Shown here: in pieces, positions 35,410 to 44,437 of the stretch
Numbering within the stretch: the stretch's first letter is position 1
How the letters are laid out: each line of letters opens with the position of its first letter
DNA from: an uncultured Pseudomonadota bacterium
GTDB lineage: Bacteria; Pseudomonadota; Gammaproteobacteria; Steroidobacterales; Steroidobacteraceae
Direction: 5' to 3'
NCBI GenBank assembly: GCA_903879335.1
Contig: CAIRLC010000011.1
Location: 62,001-126,000, forward strand
DNA: 64,000 nt
Made by a program: the position numbers and the translations under genes
The notes under the pieces: generated by a model
The model's database searches: none
Told to the model about the DNA's origin: nothing
Seen by the model: the letters and a program-made list of their open reading frames with translations, nothing else

Positions 35410-37947
35410 TTAGAACTTCTTCTTGATCGTCACAGCCCACTCACGCGGGCGACCTGGCGAACCGCTAATCGCGCCGGCGCCAGCGCCGGTGAGATCGAAT
35501 TTCGACAAGAAGTAGTACTTGTCGGTCAGGTTCGTGATTTCGAGCGCGACGTTAAGATCATGAGTCGGGTTCACCCAAGTGAGACGGGCATTCGCGACCG
35601 TATAGGCATCCACCGCGCCGTAGATTGCCGAAGGCGAACCAGGAGCCGCGGCCACTACGCTCGCGCCCAATGCGCCCTGATAGATCGCATCCAGACGTGG
35701 GGTCAGCGTGCTGCCATTGCTGAGCTGCACGTCGTACTGGATACCACCACTCCACTTGGACTTCACAACGCCCGGCGGAGTCTGGTTCAGGAGGCTGACC
35801 ACGGCTGGATCGCTCGAGCATGGGCCCGACGCACCGCCTACGACAGCCGGATTGACGCAGGTCCAATCCCAATTGAGGTAGGAGCCCGACAGGTCAATCT
35901 GCAAGCCGTCGACGGGAACCGCCGTCAGCTCAAGCTCAGCACCCTTAACCTTGGCGTTGCCGGCGTTCTGCGGCAGGGCGCAAGGGCCCGGGCCGCCGTA
36001 CTGCGGGCAGGACAGCAAGGTCAACTGGGCATCCTTGAAGTCGACATAAAACGCCGCGACGTTCACGCGCAGGCGCCGATCCAACAGATCGGTCTTCAGG
36101 CCGAGTTCATAGTTGGTCAGGGTCTCGGAGCCGAACGGACGCGCTTGCGCAGCGTTGAACGGACGTGGGCCGATACCACCGGCCTTGTAACCCGTCGATA
36201 CCGTGGCGTAGCCCAAGACCGAAGGATTGAAGCGATAGTCGAGGCTGACGCGATAGTCGGTGTGCTTACCTTCAAATGTCGGCGCACTGCCAGATAATGC
36301 CGCAATCGGATTGCCATTCGCATCCGTACCCACGTAACCGATCCCGTTTGCCGCGCCGACGCCATCCAGGAATGGATTGATCGTCTGGCCGTCGAGATTG
36401 TAACGATAGAACGTGTACTGCTTGGAATCGTCGGTAACACGTAGACCGACCGTTAAGGTCAATGCATCGGTCAACTTGTCAATGACCGTCGCGTAGGCCG
36501 CTTTGGACTTGGTGCGCACGGGATCGTTCTGGATGAACTGCAGCGGGAAGATGGGCAGCGAGATCGTTGGCAAGTTCACCGCGACGTAGCGGATGTCCTG
36601 CAGCGAGTAATAGGTCGTCTGTTCGTCCGAGTAGTACGCACCGAGCGTGCCCGAAATTTGATCATTGAACTCAGCGTTCAAGCGGACTTCTTCGCTCTTG
36701 AACCAATGGTTCAGCGCATTAATTCCGAGTCCCACCTGCGCAGGGGAAAGATCCGTATCAACACTGAACTCCGAATCCCACTTGCGGAAGCCGGTGATCG
36801 AAGTCAGCTTAACCTTGTCGGACAAGGCGAGTTCCACGTTCAAGGAGGTGCCCCAACCTTGATAAGTGGAGAGCGGGCTGCCTGAGGTCGCGGCCATTGG
36901 TAAGCCCTGCAGCGGCGGAATGATACCGGCTTGGAATGGTGCCGCAGACTGCGACATCACGCCGTAATTGCACCACTGACCGCAGATGAAGCTTGAGTCA
37001 AACGGAAGGCCGGCGCCGGATGTGGTCGGTGCAACCGTGTTTGGATTCAGGTTGCGGCCATACAGCAGCACTTCCGCGCCGTTGTGGTGCACATCGCGCA
37101 CGTAGTCCGCGCTCAACGTGACATCAAGGGCTGCCGATGGGTTATAGCGCAGGATGCCGCGCATGGCGCGGTAACCGGTATCACCCAACGAATACTGCGT
37201 GCACTTCACCCCGCCGCTGGCCGAGGCAACGCCGCTGCTTGGGTGGGCGCAGCCATAATCGATCACGTCGACGTAGCCACGCTGGTCGCCGTAAGCGCCC
37301 GACAAGCGTGCGCTCCAACCGTCGGCCAACTTGAAGTCCGCACTCGCGCGCAGATTCACGCGATCGCGACTGCCGTACGTTGCCGAGACATAGCCTCCAC
37401 CGTCACCGGTCGGCTTACGCGTCACGAAACGAATCGCGCCGCCTTCCGAATTACGGCCGGTCAGCGTGCCTTGTGGACCGCGCAGGACTTCCACACGATC
37501 AACGTCGAGCAAATCGAAGTTGGCCCCGGTCAGTCGCGGGTAGTACACGTCATCGATATACAAGCCTACACCCGGCTCGTAGGCCGGGTTGAAGTCGCCC
37601 TGACCGAATCCACGAATCGCGGCGCTGATCGAATTACCGAACGCGGCCGACGCTGGACGCAAGGTGACACTTGGTGCGGTCGCCGCGACGTCGGCGAGAT
37701 TGACCGCGCTGCGCTGCTCGATCGATGCCGCGCTGAATGCCGAAATCGCGATCGGAGTATCTTGGAGTTTCTGCTCTTTATACTGAGCGGTCACCACAAT
37801 TTCAGCCAGAGAATTTTGCGCATCGGGCGCTGGCGCCGTTTGTGCCTTATCAGCAACGGCCGGACCAGCCGCCAACATGGCGCCAGCTAACGTGGCGCCC
37901 GCCAACGTCAGAAAGCGCTTCGACAATCGATAGGATGTGAATTCCAT
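35410..37947 (-). CDS. TonB-dependent outer-membrane receptor
   Basis: This 845-aa protein has a signal peptide (FLTLAGATLAGAMLAAGPAVA), a plug domain with the TonB-box-like EIVVTAQYKEQKLQDTPIAIS, SIEQRSAVNLADVAATAPSV and VEVLRGPQGTLTGRNSEGGAIRFVT, then a barrel ending in VTIKKKF. It is the iron-siderophore-like type, widely used for aromatic or terpenoid uptake in catabolic loci. ATG 37947 follows a TGGGGGGG ribosome site; the ORF from 38064 has no signal peptide at its start. Two operator-like repeats lie about 100-130 nt upstream, matching those of the aromatic island, so it probably imports the island's substrate. Confidence 0.92.
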   Translation of the reverse strand: MEFTSYRLSKRFLTLAGATLAGAMLAAGPAVADKAQTAPAPDAQNSLAEIVVTAQYKEQKLQDTPIAISAFSAASIEQRSAVNLADVAATAPSVTLRPASAAFGNSISAAIRGFGQGDFNPAYEPGVGLYIDDVYYPRLTGANFDLLDVDRVEVLRGPQGTLTGRNSEGGAIRFVTRKPTGDGGGYVSATYGSRDRVNLRASADFKLADGWSARLSGAYGDQRGYVDVIDYGCAHPSSGVASASGGVKCTQYSLGDTGYRAMRGILRYNPSAALDVTLSADYVRDVHHNGAEVLLYGRNLNPNTVAPTTSGAGLPFDSSFICGQWCNYGVMSQSAAPFQAGIIPPLQGLPMAATSGSPLSTYQGWGTSLNVELALSDKVKLTSITGFRKWDSEFSVDTDLSPAQVGLGINALNHWFKSEEVRLNAEFNDQISGTLGAYYSDEQTTYYSLQDIRYVAVNLPTISLPIFPLQFIQNDPVRTKSKAAYATVIDKLTDALTLTVGLRVTDDSKQYTFYRYNLDGQTINPFLDGVGAANGIGYVGTDANGNPIAALSGSAPTFEGKHTDYRVSLDYRFNPSVLGYATVSTGYKAGGIGPRPFNAAQARPFGSETLTNYELGLKTDLLDRRLRVNVAAFYVDFKDAQLTLLSCPQYGGPGPCALPQNAGNAKVKGAELELTAVPVDGLQIDLSGSYLNWDWTCVNPAVVGGASGPCSSDPAVVSLLNQTPPGVVKSKWSGGIQYDVQLSNGSTLTPRLDAIYQGALGASVVAAAPGSPSAIYGAVDAYTVANARLTWVNPTHDLNVALEITNLTDKYYFLSKFDLTGAGAGAISGSPGRPREWAVTIKKKF

Positions 37948-38046
37948 ATCCCCCCCCAGTAAATGTACGAAAACTTCTCGATTCGCTTCTTCGAGCGCTC
38001 GACGTTTTGTCAGTAGAGCAAACAAATTTTTTGATTGCAATACCCA

Positions 38047-38077
38047 AACAATTGTTAGCGTCACGCAAACACTTGTT
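38047..38077. promoter_or_regulatory. Tandem operator-like repeats upstream of the TonB receptor
   Basis: AACAATTGTT (38047-38056, perfect palindrome, followed by AG) and AACACTTGTT (38068-38077, one mismatch) are 21 bp apart centre to centre. They lie in the 330-nt gap between the receptor start and the upstream gene. The same core recurs at 40740 and 43524. Confidence 0.6.
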
Positions 38078-38143
38078 GCGCCGCAGCCACATTAAATCCT
38101 CTGCGAATACCCCTCTAGAGCACCGTAATTTCAGCCTTCCGTC

Positions 38144-38157
38144 TCGCTAATTAGCGA
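38144..38157. promoter_or_regulatory. 14-bp perfect palindrome
   Basis: TCGCTAATTAGCGA is a perfect palindrome in the 37948-38277 gap, about 197 nt upstream of the receptor start and 121 nt after the stop of the Tat-exported protein gene. It may be an operator or part of a terminator. No other feature is seen in this gap apart from the tandem repeats. Confidence 0.4.
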
Positions 38158-38277
38158 ACCAGAACTCTTCAAAGAAGGATCTCGCCACATAAACAGCGCG
38201 GGACGCAGAACGATCGGTAAGTCGGAAGCCAACGGTGGTCGATCAACCCCGGAGGTCACCCGATTCGCATCATCCAC

Positions 38278-38631
38278 TTAAGCCATTTCCCAATAAAACA
38301 ATGAACCGACGCGTTGGATGCGCCGGACTCGTTTGCCGGTCGATTCCAGTGCCGCCCGCACCTGGAGGTGATCGCTCCACAGGGTGAGGCCTACGATTGC
38401 ACCGGCGTGCCGGAGCTCTCTCAGTCGCTTCCAACGGGTACCCCGTTCAGCACCCAATTCGAGACGGGACGTGGCTCCATTCGCCAGCTCCCGGCTCGCC
38501 GGATATCGGTCATCAAACACCACGAGCGTGCCGGCACCGGGCGTTGCCCTCGCTTTGGAGAGCAGTGCGCCGGCAGGCATCGCCGCGGCTAACAAGAGCC
38601 CTTGCAGTACAGTGCGGCGGCGCATAGTCAC
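38278..38631 (-). CDS. Tat-exported protein of unknown function
   Basis: This 117-aa protein has a clear twin-arginine leader (RRRTVLQGLLLAAAMPAGALL) and a mature part of about 85 residues with a LVVFDDRYPASRELANGA start and a basic centre (RWKRLRELRHAG). No cofactor motif is seen. It overlaps the cytochrome gene by 4 nt and is the third gene of the flavocytochrome operon, so it may help assemble or interact with that enzyme. I do not recognise the family. Confidence 0.7.
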   Translation of the reverse strand: MTMRRRTVLQGLLLAAAMPAGALLSKARATPGAGTLVVFDDRYPASRELANGATSRLELGAERGTRWKRLRELRHAGAIVGLTLWSDHLQVRAALESTGKRVRRIQRVGSLFYWEMA

Positions 38632-39041
38632 TGCCCCGCTTTGCCAAGAAACTTGGCAATGGCATCTAACTCGCTGTCCGTCACATCCACACGGGTTTGA
38701 CGCGGCATCGCCAGTTTGCCGTAGCGCACAACCGTCTTGACGTAGAGTTCGGTCAGATCTTGACGGTTGGTCAGCATGCCCATGGCGGGGGATTCACCCA
38801 ATTGCATCCGCTCCTTAGTCAGCAGATTGGTCCCCATGCCGCCGAGCAGGTGACAGGCGCCGCACCGGTTAGAGAACAGGGTCTGACCGTTCGCGGTAGT
38901 CGCCGTCCGATCGCCCGCGGGTAAACGCTCTCGCATTTGATACAACGGGGGCCCCGGCGGACCCGGTGGAGGATCAGCCGTCGCAGCCAACATGGGTCCG
39001 GTCAGCGATAGGACGCTCAATAGATAAGTCAGGCGACGCAT
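38628..39041 (-). CDS. Cytochrome c subunit of p-cresol-methylhydroxylase-like enzyme
   Basis: This 137-aa protein has a signal peptide (LTYLLSVLSLTGPMLAATA), a proline-rich stretch and a haem site CGACH, then a KLAMPRQTRVDVTDSELDAIAKFLG region where the methionine is the likely distal ligand. Its position 12 nt after a VAO/PCMH-family flavoprotein identifies it as the PchC-type electron-accepting subunit. Electrons from benzylic oxidation would pass through it to the respiratory chain. Confidence 0.85.
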   Translation of the reverse strand: MRRLTYLLSVLSLTGPMLAATADPPPGPPGPPLYQMRERLPAGDRTATTANGQTLFSNRCGACHLLGGMGTNLLTKERMQLGESPAMGMLTNRQDLTELYVKTVVRYGKLAMPRQTRVDVTDSELDAIAKFLGKAGQ

Positions 39042-39053
39042 CGTGGTGACTCC

Positions 39054-40619
39054 TTAGGACTTCCGAGTCCGGTAAACGCTCGGCCATACGCCCTGTTTGC
39101 CCGGCGCCAAAATCCCGTTCGGATCGAGTGCGTCTTTGACCTTCTCATTCAGGCGGCGTTGCGCCTGATGATTGAAGTCAAACGTCTCGGCCACGGGATC
39201 CATCCAACCCAAGTGGGTGCGGTATTCGCCGTATCCCGCCTTAGCCGATTCAGCGATCAGCGCATTGAAGAGGCGCCGGATATTGTTCACTTGGTGATCG
39301 TTATCGCGGTCATACATCAACATATTGATATTGGTGGCGTAGCGACCGCCGATCGTAAAGCTGGCATAGAAATCGACGTCATGTTCAGCAATGATCTTTC
39401 GGCTTCGGTGCAATTGTCCGAGGACGTGACTCGATTTCGCCGGAACAATCGGTGAGAAGCCCATATGCGCACCGCGACCGCCGACCCAATCCCCCATCTG
39501 CAGGGCCACGGCCGACGGAACGCCCATCGTCATTTCATACTGGTTGATCGGTTCGCCGGCCTTCCAGTGGGTCTCGACAGGAGGCGCGTCGATATGCGGC
39601 TTGAACGCTCGCTTGAGGATATCGGCACGCGCCTTGTTGAGGCTTTCCTCCCCGTAGAGGCGTATCTGCACCTGCCAATAGCCGAGGTTATGCTCCTTCA
39701 GGAGTTCCTGGACCCGCCATTCTGGTATCGCGCCGGGCTTATCCCAGAAATCTTTACGTTGCCCTTTGAGCACAATCTTCCCGAGCCAAGACGGAATGAA
39801 TACATTCTGCTCAATCACGCCACTGATTTTGAGAGGGGTAATGGTGTCCACGACCCAGCCGATATCCTCCTCCTTGGGAATGTCCCACGAGAGGAGCGTC
39901 GAGGCTTGAGGTGCCGGTTGTAACCACAATCCAGCCTTGGTCACGATACCCAAGTTGGATTGGGTGAACATCTGCGTCCAATCCGGACCAAAACTCGACG
40001 GGAATACGTGCCAGCTCGGGTTGCCATTCATGGCACCCATACCCGTTCTAACCAGATCACCGTCGGGCAGCACAGCTTCGATGCCGCACAGATTACGAGA
40101 ATGCAGTCCGTATGGGGTGTAGCCGATGCCGTGATCCAGTGCGTTACCGATCACCGATCCCCATGCATTACCGGGCACCGACATCCACAATGGCGCATTT
40201 TCTCGTTGGATATGCTCGTACAAGTCGAAGAAGCCTACACCTGGCTCGAGTACGCAATAGCCAAGCGTCGTGTCGAGTTCCAGAATTCGATTCATCCGGC
40301 CCAGATCAAGTACAACCGTGCCGGGCAACCGGGGCGCGTTCGCACCGTAGCCGAGATTCTTGCCCCTCGACACCGGCCACAGCGGCGTCTTGAATTCATT
40401 GGCTAAACGGACGATGGCCTGCACTTCTTCGACGTTAGCGGGCGCAATCGCGGCCGAAGATGGCCATTCGCTCTCTGAGCCTGGCGCATAGATATCGCTG
40501 TAGGCGTCGCGATCCTCGTCGGTGGACAGAACCCACGCTTTTCCGACTACACCTTCAAATGCTTTCAGGGCCTGATTAAACCGTGCCAACGATACTCGCG
40601 GCGGTAGGGTGAGTTTCAT
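39054..40619 (-). CDS. VAO/PCMH-family FAD-binding 4-alkylphenol oxidase or hydroxylase
   Basis: This 521-aa protein is full length for the vanillyl-alcohol-oxidase/p-cresol-methylhydroxylase family. The FAD domain shows WPVSRGKNLGYGANAPR and VLDLGRMNRI; the substrate-domain end has GYGEYRTHLGWMD, RRLNEKVKDALDPNGILAPGKQGVWP, near-diagnostic for this family. The region that holds the covalent FAD residue reads YATNIN, not the VAO histidine pattern, so a PCMH-type tyrosine link is possible. With the downstream cytochrome it should oxidise the para side chain of phenols such as cresol, eugenol or a dimer. An operator-like site precedes it. Confidence 0.88.
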   Translation of the reverse strand: MKLTLPPRVSLARFNQALKAFEGVVGKAWVLSTDEDRDAYSDIYAPGSESEWPSSAAIAPANVEEVQAIVRLANEFKTPLWPVSRGKNLGYGANAPRLPGTVVLDLGRMNRILELDTTLGYCVLEPGVGFFDLYEHIQRENAPLWMSVPGNAWGSVIGNALDHGIGYTPYGLHSRNLCGIEAVLPDGDLVRTGMGAMNGNPSWHVFPSSFGPDWTQMFTQSNLGIVTKAGLWLQPAPQASTLLSWDIPKEEDIGWVVDTITPLKISGVIEQNVFIPSWLGKIVLKGQRKDFWDKPGAIPEWRVQELLKEHNLGYWQVQIRLYGEESLNKARADILKRAFKPHIDAPPVETHWKAGEPINQYEMTMGVPSAVALQMGDWVGGRGAHMGFSPIVPAKSSHVLGQLHRSRKIIAEHDVDFYASFTIGGRYATNINMLMYDRDNDHQVNNIRRLFNALIAESAKAGYGEYRTHLGWMDPVAETFDFNHQAQRRLNEKVKDALDPNGILAPGKQGVWPSVYRTRKS

Positions 40620-40634
40620 CGACCGGGCCCCCCA

Positions 40635-40657
40635 ATAGATCTATACGACAATTATTG
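40635..40657. promoter_or_regulatory. Palindromes just upstream of the flavoprotein start
   Basis: ATAGATCTAT (40635-40644) is a perfect 10-bp palindrome 15 nt before the minus-strand ATG. CAATTATTG (40649-40657) has CAAT/ATTG arms like the shared operator core. Their closeness to the start suggests a promoter-blocking site. Confidence 0.4.
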
Positions 40658-40739
40658 ATATTCGACCGCTACCCGGCGCCTAGGCCCGGCATGCGCTCGT
40701 TCATTCTTTCCCAAAACCGCGGAGCAGCGCAAGACCCTC

Positions 40740-40750
40740 ACAATTGTTAG
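40740..40750. promoter_or_regulatory. Operator-like ACAATTGTTAG site between flavoprotein and MarR genes
   Basis: ACAATTGT (40740-40747) is a perfect 8-bp palindrome continued as TAG on the right. It is 85 nt upstream of the MarR ATG and 121 nt upstream of the flavoprotein ATG, so it could control both divergent units. Confidence 0.55.
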
Positions 40751-40834
40751 TGTTCAAAGGCGAGTCGGAATGTGACCGGCGAGCCTCGTATAGAGAATGT
40801 AGAATGAAGGCCGTCACACCGGGAGTCATGATTG

Positions 40835-41326
40835 ATGAAGAAGACGGTAAAGCGCGTCTCCTCCTCTGCAGAAGTGCATCTTCTGATTGCTCTTCTGCGT
40901 TACGCGACGCTTATCGGGCGCCCGATGCGGGATAGCGTGGGTGATCCGGCGGATTTGAGCTCCAATGAGCTCAGAATCCTGATTGCCCTATCCGGGGAAG
41001 GTGAGGCGGCGGGCCATGATTTGGCCGAGATGATGGGCATGCACGCAATGAACGTGAGTCGGGCCTTGGCCTCTCTTCATCAACGCAAATTGGTTGAGCC
41101 TGCACCCGACCTATCCAGCCGTCGCCGTCGGCCGTATCGATTGAGCAAGAACGGCGCCGCCGCGCGGGCAGCCCTGGAGCCTCGCTTAGCCGGGGCCGCA
41201 CAATTTTTATTCGGCGGTCTGTCCACGCGCGAACGCGCTACATTGGAAAAGATCTTGGCCAAACTGTACGCCACCGTTCTGACGTGGGAGCCCACGGGTC
41301 CTGGTCATCACGTCCCGCGAGCCTAA
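40835..41326 (+). CDS. MarR-family transcriptional regulator
   Basis: This 163-aa winged-helix protein has the MarR layout: an N-terminal dimerisation helix, SSNELRILIALSGEGEAAGHDLAEMMGMHAMNVSRALASLHQRKLVEP as helix-turn-helix, and the wing SSRRRRPYRLSKNG, followed by a long C-terminal helix. ATG 40835 has GGGAG upstream; the TTG before it is less likely. It is divergent from the flavocytochrome operon with the motif site between. MarR proteins usually respond to phenolic ligands, which suits an aromatic-degradation cluster. Confidence 0.87.
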   Translation: MKKTVKRVSSSAEVHLLIALLRYATLIGRPMRDSVGDPADLSSNELRILIALSGEGEAAGHDLAEMMGMHAMNVSRALASLHQRKLVEPAPDLSSRRRRPYRLSKNGAAARAALEPRLAGAAQFLFGGLSTRERATLEKILAKLYATVLTWEPTGPGHHVPRA

Positions 41327-41999
41327 GCATTCGACAGCTTGGGCGCTATGAGCGGGCCGATACCAATGCGCACCAAAGCGCGGCCGGGAAAATTCCTAGG
41401 CTAATCTTCTCGATGAGGCCAAGTTCTCCAGATATCGGGGTCCCACAAAATGCCATCAGGGGGCTCAAGATTTTGGGGGTCGCTTTTTCGCAGCCGGTTG
41501 CAAGGTTGCAATAATCTTCGGCGTGACCGTCGCAATGCGGATGACATTCTGCCGTTGAACGCGATCAATCAGGCGCGCATCAACGGATCCAATCACGCAA
41601 GGCCTTAATTCGCTCCGGCCCGACGTGCCATGCTGACGCCCACCCTCGTTCGGCAAGAACATGAAAACCTCACCGACCGCAAACAACTGAAAACGCTCTT
41701 CGGCGCGATCAAAGTCGGTCGAATACCCCGATGCCCCGTTGAGCCGCCGACTTGCACGGAGTCTTTGATTCGGGCGACCCGAGGTTCAAGCAAATCGAGA
41801 GGGGTTGCCAGTGCTTGCTTTGGCGGTCGCCTACGCTGTAGTAATACAGGTCTTGCTATCAAATGTTAGCGATTGAGGCGAGGAACACGGGGGTTGAGGG
41901 GTTTTACCGCGAAGGCGAAGTCCTTGGCCTCTAGATTCCCTTGAACTCGAATTTCGATTTAATCGCGACAACAGCGCCATTAATCTTAAGGATTTCGAA
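41327..41999. other. 673-nt gap without a supported gene
   Basis: Only short overlapping ORFs on both strands occur here, with no domain, signal peptide or good ribosome site. A TGTTAGC half-motif is at 41864-41870, about 130 nt upstream of the aldehyde dehydrogenase. An AAGGA ribosome site lies 10 nt before ATG 42000. The stretch could be a decayed gene, but I cannot identify it. Confidence 0.6.
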
Positions 42000-43469
42000 A
42001 TGTTACCTGCTGGCGTTCATATCAAGCATCCGCACTCCCTCTGGATTGACGGACAGTGGCAGTCAGCCCATTCAGGCCGTGTCATCACCGTAATCTGCCC
42101 AAACACCGAACAACCGATCGCTTTGGTTGCGGAGGCGGATGAGGCCGACATGGACCGTGCAGTGGATGCCGCTCGACAGGCGTTTGAGTCAGGGCCATGG
42201 CCGAAATTAACGCCGGCGGACAGGCTCATGTTGCTGCGAAAAATGAGTTCACATCTGCATAGCCGGACAGGGGAAATCGCCCTCGCCTGGACCGCGCAGA
42301 TGGGCGGCCTCGCCAGTTTCGCCGGGCCCATGACCGGCGGTTCGACGTTTGCGTTCACCCAGTTCTTGGAGGCGTGCGCGAACTTTGCCTTCACCGAGCC
42401 GCGCCCCTCCAGTGCGGCCGCCGCCGCCATCGTGGCGCATGAGCCCGTGGGTGTCGTCGCCGCCATCGCCCCATGGAATGCACCCTACGGCATTATGTTA
42501 AATAAGGTAGGGTATGCTCTAGCAGCAGGTTGCACCGTGGTCATGAAGCCTGCACCCGAAACGCCGTTAGAGGCTTACATCATCGCCGAGGCTGCAGAAG
42601 CGGCCGGCATTCCCGCAGGCGTCGTCAATTTAGTCTGTGGACTCCGCGAGGCCAGCGATCACCTGATCTCCAACCCGGCGGTCGATAAGGTCAGCTTCAC
42701 CGGATCGACTGCGGTCGGGCGTCGGATCGCCAGTGTCTGTGGTGACCGAATTGCCCGTTGTACATTAGAACTCGGTGGAAAATCAGCGGCCATCGTCCGT
42801 GACGATTTTCCGATCGAAGCGGCAGCGAAATTGCTCACCGGCACGATCACGCTCATGAGTGGACAAGTCTGCGCGATGCTGAGCCGCGTGCTGGTCTCTC
42901 GCGCTCGCCATGATGCGCTTGCCGAGGCCATTGCACAGGAGATGCGGCAGGTGGTCATCGGCCACTCGACCGCCCCGACGACCCAGCTAGGACCGGTCGC
43001 CATGAAGCGCCAATTAGAGCGCGTGAACCTCTACATCGAGGAGGGTAAACAGTCTGCCAACCTCGTCACCGGTGGCCAAAAGCCGAAACATCTGAGCTGT
43101 GGCTACTTCGTCGAACCGACGTTATTCGCCAACGTTGATAACTCAAGCCGCATCGCCCAGGACGAGATCTTCGGACCGGTCCTGAGCTTGATCCCCGTGG
43201 ACGACGACGAACACGCGGTCGAAGTCGCGAACGCCTCGCGCTACGGCCTGAACGGGTCGGTACTGACCTTAGACGCCGACGCCGCCTACCGCATCGGCCG
43301 ACGCATTCGCGCCGGGTCAATCGGCCAGAACGGTCTCCGCTTGGATTTTGGCCTGCCTTACGGTGGCTTTAAGCAATCCGGCATCGGCCGCGAAGGCGGG
43401 ATGGAGGGACTCAGCGCCTATTTAGAAACGAAGACGCTGCTTCTGGACGGCATGCCCAACCAACTCTAG
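42000..43469 (+). CDS. Aldehyde dehydrogenase
   Basis: This 489-aa protein has all hallmarks of NAD(P)-dependent aldehyde dehydrogenases: APWNAPYGIML, KPAPETPLEAYIIAEAAEAAGIPAGVVN, FTGSTAVGRRIA, the general-base glutamate in LELGGKSAAIV, and the nucleophile C291 in GQVCAMLSR. The C-terminal YGLNGSVLTLD and GLPYGGFKQSGIGREGG are standard. It resembles aromatic-aldehyde enzymes; a substrate such as vanillin or a dimer aldehyde would fit the neighbours. It stands alone between the MarR gene and a motif-bearing promoter. Confidence 0.92.
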   Translation: MLPAGVHIKHPHSLWIDGQWQSAHSGRVITVICPNTEQPIALVAEADEADMDRAVDAARQAFESGPWPKLTPADRLMLLRKMSSHLHSRTGEIALAWTAQMGGLASFAGPMTGGSTFAFTQFLEACANFAFTEPRPSSAAAAAIVAHEPVGVVAAIAPWNAPYGIMLNKVGYALAAGCTVVMKPAPETPLEAYIIAEAAEAAGIPAGVVNLVCGLREASDHLISNPAVDKVSFTGSTAVGRRIASVCGDRIARCTLELGGKSAAIVRDDFPIEAAAKLLTGTITLMSGQVCAMLSRVLVSRARHDALAEAIAQEMRQVVIGHSTAPTTQLGPVAMKRQLERVNLYIEEGKQSANLVTGGQKPKHLSCGYFVEPTLFANVDNSSRIAQDEIFGPVLSLIPVDDDEHAVEVANASRYGLNGSVLTLDADAAYRIGRRIRAGSIGQNGLRLDFGLPYGGFKQSGIGREGGMEGLSAYLETKTLLLDGMPNQL

Positions 43470-43521
43470 GGTTTGCGCGGACGAAGGCTTGCCTCGCAAG
43501 CGGAGATTGCCGGGCTGAACC

Positions 43522-43533
43522 TAACAATTGTTA
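43522..43533. promoter_or_regulatory. 12-bp perfect operator palindrome TAACAATTGTTA
   Basis: The sequence is a perfect palindrome, the most symmetric copy of the shared motif, 47 nt upstream of the start at 43580. It lies where a promoter for the two following genes would be expected. Confidence 0.65.
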
Positions 43534-43579
43534 TACTCGAAACATTACTAGGGGGACGACCATCGGTCGTGGGTAGTTC

Positions 43580-44437
43580 ATGGATAGGCAGTCTTTATAC
43601 CTCGCGCTCGAGCGTTATTTGCATGCCCTCGCCCAGCGTGACGCCAGCGCCATTGAATGGGCGTCGAAGGCACTGACATCTGAGAACAATGTGATGCTGC
43701 CGATCGGTGAAGGTCTATGGGGCACCATTGAGCGCATGGGGGATTATCAGCTGCGGTTTGCGGACCCTTCGACGCGCCAAGTCGGCTATTTTGGCACGGT
43801 GCACGAAGCGATTGAGGAATCCGCCTTTAGCCTCCGCCTGAAGTTCGACGCTGATGGACGAGTGGTCGAAGCAGAGAGCGTCGTGGTCCGTCAGTCCGAC
43901 TCCGGGATCAAATTTGAGAACCCGCGGTATTGGGATAAGCCCATCCTCAACGCGAATGTCTTAGACGGCTCGCCGCGCGCCGAAATGATTCGCCTGTCCA
44001 ATGGCTATTTCGACACGCTGCAATTAAACGACGGAACCATTCATACGCGTTTTCACCCGGACTGTCAGCGCGTTGAAAATGGCGTCCAAACCACCCGCAA
44101 TCCGGATTTCGGAAAAATTGTTCCTGTAGCAGCGCTCGGCTGCGAAGAACAGTTTCGCATGGGCAATTATCGCTACGACGATCGACTGCGCGGACGGCGC
44201 TTTCCTATGGTCGATGAAGAACGTGGCCTCGTCCTTGCCTTCGGGTTCATCGATCACTCGGGGCGACTTGCAGAATATCAATTGACCGATGGCCGAACCG
44301 TTCGCTCGCCTGTGCGCCGTCCGCATAGTTTTTACCTGGCTGAACTGTTCAAAATCGACGGTGGCGCAATCTGCCAGATTGAGGCGAACTTCATCACCGT
44401 GCCTTACTACATGCCTAGTCCTTGGGACGCGTTATGA
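43580..44437 (+). CDS. Uncharacterised NTF2-like/DUF8021-type protein
   Basis: This 285-aa protein has no signal peptide. The N-terminal part (SLYLALERYLHALAQRDASAIEWA) and the C-terminal FYLAELFKIDGGAICQIEANFITVPYYMPSPW look like the first helix and last strands of an NTF2/SnoaL cone fold, and a long mixed middle section separates them. The end resembles DUF8021 proteins. It overlaps the PQQ dehydrogenase start by 4 nt and has an operator palindrome upstream. I infer a cytoplasmic lyase, isomerase or hydratase of the island, but no catalytic residue can be assigned. Confidence 0.7.
   Translation: MDRQSLYLALERYLHALAQRDASAIEWASKALTSENNVMLPIGEGLWGTIERMGDYQLRFADPSTRQVGYFGTVHEAIEESAFSLRLKFDADGRVVEAESVVVRQSDSGIKFENPRYWDKPILNANVLDGSPRAEMIRLSNGYFDTLQLNDGTIHTRFHPDCQRVENGVQTTRNPDFGKIVPVAALGCEEQFRMGNYRYDDRLRGRRFPMVDEERGLVLAFGFIDHSGRLAEYQLTDGRTVRSPVRRPHSFYLAELFKIDGGAICQIEANFITVPYYMPSPWDAL

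Noticed and set aside
41465-41869. Short ORFs on both strands in the 41.3-42.0 kb gap
   Set aside because: They overlap each other, lack ribosome sites and show no recognisable domain.
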